NCBI GenBank assembly: GCA_043809805.1
Contig: JBDROR010000235.1
Coordinates: 1 to 17,419, forward strand
Length of the DNA stretch: 17,419 bases
Direction of reading: 5' to 3'
Source of the DNA: JAQUKH01 sp043809805
GTDB lineage: Bacteria; JACRDZ01; JAQUKH01
Position 1 is the first letter of the stretch. Each line of letters opens with the position of its first letter. The notes beneath the pieces are model-generated. The model was not told the origin of the DNA, made no database searches, and saw nothing but the letters and a program-made list of their open reading frames with translations. This document shows positions 14,929 through 17,419 of this stretch, in pieces. Both the position numbers and the translations under genes were made by a program.

Positions 14929-15935
14929 CACAACCCACAACCCATCCAACTCTTCACAAGCGACGAGCGACTGGCAACAAGCGACTTCCTCATTTTGTAC
15001 GCCCCCGCAACCGCAATCATTGCGGCATTATCCGTGCAAAATCCTTTAGGAGGGCAGAAAAGACATAATCCTTTCTCTTTCGCCTTTTCTGCCATTGCCT
15101 TGCGCAAAACGGAGTTCGCAGCCACACCGCCGGACAGTAGAATATTTTTAATTTTATATTGGGCCGCAGACTCAAATGTATTACGAACTAAAGTATCAAC
15201 AACCGATTTCTGAAATCCAGCCGCAAGATTTTGCAAACATATTTTATCTGCATCTCTGTTTTTATTGAACGCATACCAAACAGCAGTTTTTAAACCGCTA
15301 AAACTAAAATCCAATTTATTCCCTTTTTTAAACCTGGCAGAAGGGAACTTAAATATATCAGGATCGCCTTTTTTTGCTATTTTTTCAATCAAAGGTCCGC
15401 CCGGATAACCTAAATTCATAATTTTCGCGACTTTATCAAAGGCCTCGCCGGCGGCATCATCCCTCGTCTGACTCAATAAAAAAAAGTTATTATGGCTTGA
15501 ACAAAGAAACAAACTTGTATGCCCGCCGGAAACAACCAAAGCAATACCTGGAAATTTTTTCCTGTTATCGTTTATGTAATTCGCATAAATATGCCCATAA
15601 AGATGGTTTATCCCAACAAGCGGGATATTCAGGGCGTATGCTAAAGCTTTTGCGGTGGAAATTCCTATTAAAAGAGAACCAATAAGCCCGGGCGTGCAGG
15701 TAACTGCTATAGCGCTTAAGTCACTTAGTTTTATACCGGCTTTTTCAACCGCCTGACTAATAACAATATTTATTTTTTTTAAATGATTTCTGCTGGCAAA
15801 CTCAGGAACTACCCCGCCATACGGCTTATGAACCCTAAGCTGTGAAAATACTACATTTGATAGTAATTCTTTTTTACCATTTACAACTGCGGCCGCAGTC
15901 TCATCACAGGAAGTCTCAATACCAAGGATATACAT
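14928..15935 (-). CDS. tsaD: tRNA N6-threonylcarbamoyladenosine transferase TsaD
   Basis: TsaD transfers threonylcarbamoyl to A37 of ANN-decoding tRNAs, working with TsaB, TsaE and TsaC, none of which is seen here. The 335 residues contain GIETSCDET (5-13), the metal-binding H111-x3-H115 (NHLYGH), SGGHTSL (136-142), GEAFDK (163-168), SGGVAAN (268-274) and the metal aspartate D302. The family normally ends near MRKG; the last 18 or so residues (SLVASRSSLVKSWMGCGL) are encoded by short direct repeats at 14956-14985 and are an added tail. The start ATG lies six bases after the ctp stop, so the two are co-transcribed. Confidence 0.96.
   Translation of the reverse strand: MYILGIETSCDETAAAVVNGKKELLSNVVFSQLRVHKPYGGVVPEFASRNHLKKINIVISQAVEKAGIKLSDLSAIAVTCTPGLIGSLLIGISTAKALAYALNIPLVGINHLYGHIYANYINDNRKKFPGIALVVSGGHTSLFLCSSHNNFFLLSQTRDDAAGEAFDKVAKIMNLGYPGGPLIEKIAKKGDPDIFKFPSARFKKGNKLDFSFSGLKTAVWYAFNKNRDADKICLQNLAAGFQKSVVDTLVRNTFESAAQYKIKNILLSGGVAANSVLRKAMAEKAKEKGLCLFCPPKGFCTDNAAMIAVAGAYKMRKSLVASRSSLVKSWMGCGL
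14956..14985. repeat. Short direct repeats at the 3' end of tsaD
   Basis: Two copies of acaagcgac (14956-14964 and 14977-14985) flank gagcgactgg, giving three agcgac cores in 30 bp. They encode the non-conserved C-terminal tail of TsaD. Such tandem cores are common as intergenic repeats; here they have been read into the gene. Confidence 0.5.
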
Positions 15936-15941
15936 AATTTT

Positions 15942-17291
15942 TTACAAATTCTTATAAACTTCCTGGGCTAATAAAACATCTACACCCCATTTTAGTTGAA
16001 TATCAAAATTTTCTTTCCCTTCTATTCCATAAACATCTTCCCATTTAACTACCTTCTTTATATGTATTTCATCATTTTCCGAACTTTCTAATTTTTCCTC
16101 TATGGTCAGACTATCATGCTGCTCTTCCCATTTACTCTGCTCACGGGAAATATCCTCATTCTCTTTTTTCTGGGCGCTTTCAGCTATGTTCATCTGCGCG
16201 GCATGAGAGAGTTCAACCACCAAATCCGGAGTGATACCTTCACCATGTATACTTCTTCCGTTTGGGGTATAATAACGCGCAGTAGTCAAACGCAGCCCTG
16301 AATCATCAGAAAGAGGAATAATTGTCTGAACCGACGCCTTGCCAAAAGTTTTTTCACCAACAATTACCCCCCTGTGATGATCTTGAACCGCGCCGGCAAC
16401 AATCTCTGAAGCGCTTGCGCTGCCTTTATTTACGAGAATCACTAAAGGAATATTTCTATCAATAGGGCCCCTGTCTGAACGGAATTCCACTGTTTGAGCC
16501 GCATACCGGCCTTTTGTATAAACAACCAGCTCCCCTCTTGGAATAAAATAATCCGCAACCTGTACTGAAACATTCAATAATCCACCGGGATTATGCCGCA
16601 AATCCAAAATCAGGGATTTCATGCCCGCAGCTTTTAGTTTTTTCAGCGCTTTCCCCAGCTCTTCACCGCTATTTTCTTTAAATTCAACCAACCGGATATA
16701 TCCAATACCATCTGGGAACAGCTTGGCTTTTATGCTTTTTATTTTGATAATATCCCGAACTAAATCAAAGTCCAGCAAATCATCTTCTCCTTCCCGCAAG
16801 ATACTAATTAAAACCTTTGTCCCCTTCGGCCCCCGCATTTTATTAACCGCCTGCTCTAATGTAATATCTTTAGTGAGTTCTCCATCAATCTTAATAATCT
16901 TATCCCCTGAATGCAATCCTGCTCGAAACGCGGGCGTTCCTTCAATAGGAGAAACAATGGTTAAACAATTATCTTTAATGGCAATCACTATACCCAGCCC
17001 TCCAAAACTGCCCTTGGTATGTATCTGCATTTCCTTATAATCCTCCGGACGCATAAACTGACTGTAAGGATCAAGTGTCCCCAACATTCCTCTAATTGCT
17101 CCGTAGATTAAGTCGGAACTTGTTACCTCTTCGACATAATCGCCCTGAACAATAGAAAGTACCTCTGAAAACAGCCGGAGGTCCTGAAAAATATTTTTGG
17201 AGGTATTTCCAGTCGTATGGACAAAGGCAAAATTTAAACTACCCACAATAAGACATATTAATACAGCCGAAAAAAGCAACCTTTTTCTCAT
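15942..17291 (-). CDS. ctp: C-terminal processing peptidase (S41 family, Ctp/Prc)
   Basis: Ctp proteases degrade or mature envelope proteins from their C-termini. The 449-residue product begins MRKRLLFSAVLICLIVGSLN, a signal peptide or membrane anchor, so the enzyme is periplasmic or membrane-bound. A PDZ domain (about 93-170, GGLGIVIAIKD and SGDKIIKIDG) precedes the S41 core with DLRHNPGG (230-237), the nucleophile S293 in SASASE, and the general base K318 in EKTFGKAS, 25 residues on as the family requires. A charged, low-complexity region follows (about 365-415). I chose ATG 17291, since GGAGG lies within the frame opened by the ATG at 17309. It is the most upstream visible gene of the cluster. 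Confidence 0.94.
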   Translation of the reverse strand: MRKRLLFSAVLICLIVGSLNFAFVHTTGNTSKNIFQDLRLFSEVLSIVQGDYVEEVTSSDLIYGAIRGMLGTLDPYSQFMRPEDYKEMQIHTKGSFGGLGIVIAIKDNCLTIVSPIEGTPAFRAGLHSGDKIIKIDGELTKDITLEQAVNKMRGPKGTKVLISILREGEDDLLDFDLVRDIIKIKSIKAKLFPDGIGYIRLVEFKENSGEELGKALKKLKAAGMKSLILDLRHNPGGLLNVSVQVADYFIPRGELVVYTKGRYAAQTVEFRSDRGPIDRNIPLVILVNKGSASASEIVAGAVQDHHRGVIVGEKTFGKASVQTIIPLSDDSGLRLTTARYYTPNGRSIHGEGITPDLVVELSHAAQMNIAESAQKKENEDISREQSKWEEQHDSLTIEEKLESSENDEIHIKKVVKWEDVYGIEGKENFDIQLKWGVDVLLAQEVYKNL

Positions 17292-17350
17292 TGGAATTTT
17301 ATCCTCCATTTAAATGCAATATAAAAAAATTTAATCATCATTTTGACCAC

Positions 17351-17402
17351 ACAATTTTGTCATTTCGACAACACAATTGTCATTTCGACCGAAGGGAGAA
17401 AT
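17351..17402. repeat. Dispersed-type repeat units upstream of ctp
   Basis: Two tandem units of about 20 bp (acaattttgtcatttcgaca, then acaattgtcatttcgacc) are followed by gaagggagaaat. The second unit forms a hairpin with arms ATTTC (17382-17386) and GAAAT (17398-17402). The gtcatttcgaccgaag-type sequence is a familiar dispersed repeat in uncultivated bacterial genomes. The rest of 17310-17419 is AT-rich and holds no gene; a TATATT could serve as a -10 box for ctp but has no good -35. Confidence 0.6.
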
Positions 17403-17419
17403 CTTTCTTCCGTAGGGGC

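Noticed and set aside
16621..17040. Plus-strand open frame of 139 codons opposite ctp
   Set aside because: Serine/proline-rich shadow of the conserved PDZ and S41 regions, with no family motif.
1..17419. CRISPR array, tRNA, rRNA, integrase or transposase gene
   Set aside because: No regularly spaced repeats, cloverleaf, rRNA-like stretch or recombinase motif was found on reading both strands; a covariance search would settle small RNAs.

Overview
The window comes from an AT-rich bacterial genome and is read almost entirely from the minus strand. The right half (about 9362-17419) is a conserved housekeeping cluster. In transcription order it holds a C-terminal processing protease (ctp), tsaD, a DusB-type dihydrouridine synthase, a small membrane protein, tmk, holB and a fused RicT-MetRS gene. 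The order tmk-holB-ricT-metG resembles the Firmicutes arrangement. The low GC, the RicT-MetRS fusion and the many short palindromic repeats fit an uncultivated candidate-phylum bacterium (Omnitrophota/Elusimicrobiota-like, an inference only) better than a well-studied lineage. No rRNA, tRNA, integrase, transposase or CRISPR array was recognised.

The left half (1-9170) is a defence-type accessory island that reads in the same direction from a good sigma70-like promoter at 9202-9230. In order it holds a half-size HsdS, HsdM, a Schlafen AlbA_2/GHKL regulator (COG2865 type), a 32-codon relic of a second hsdM 3' end, an ORF6N-domain protein, a DUF5677 protein, a full-length two-TRD HsdS, and a large STAND-like P-loop NTPase with an N-terminal PD-(D/E)xK-like domain that runs off the left edge. 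No HsdR is visible in the window; it may lie beyond position 1 or be missing. The hsdM relic suggests the island was rearranged: a half-S/hsdM/AlbA_2 block appears to sit next to what remains of another hsdM-linked operon.

The housekeeping half is peppered with short repeat elements that touch genes. A 45-bp palindrome is inserted exactly in frame inside the zinc-binding loop of holB. An inverted pair of 35-bp repeats lies at the tmk/holB junction and supplies the tail of Tmk. A 70-bp element with perfect 14-bp terminal inverted repeats sits between dus and the small membrane gene. Repeat-derived codons end tsaD, and dispersed-type repeats lie upstream of ctp.

The strongest candidates for something new are the Avs-like STAND/nuclease protein with its unusual restriction-modification neighbours, the palindromic peptide in HolB, and the RicT-MetRS fusion with a possible internal GTG start. 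Several start codons were moved from the longest reading frame on Shine-Dalgarno and family-length grounds (ricT-metG, holB, dus, ctp).
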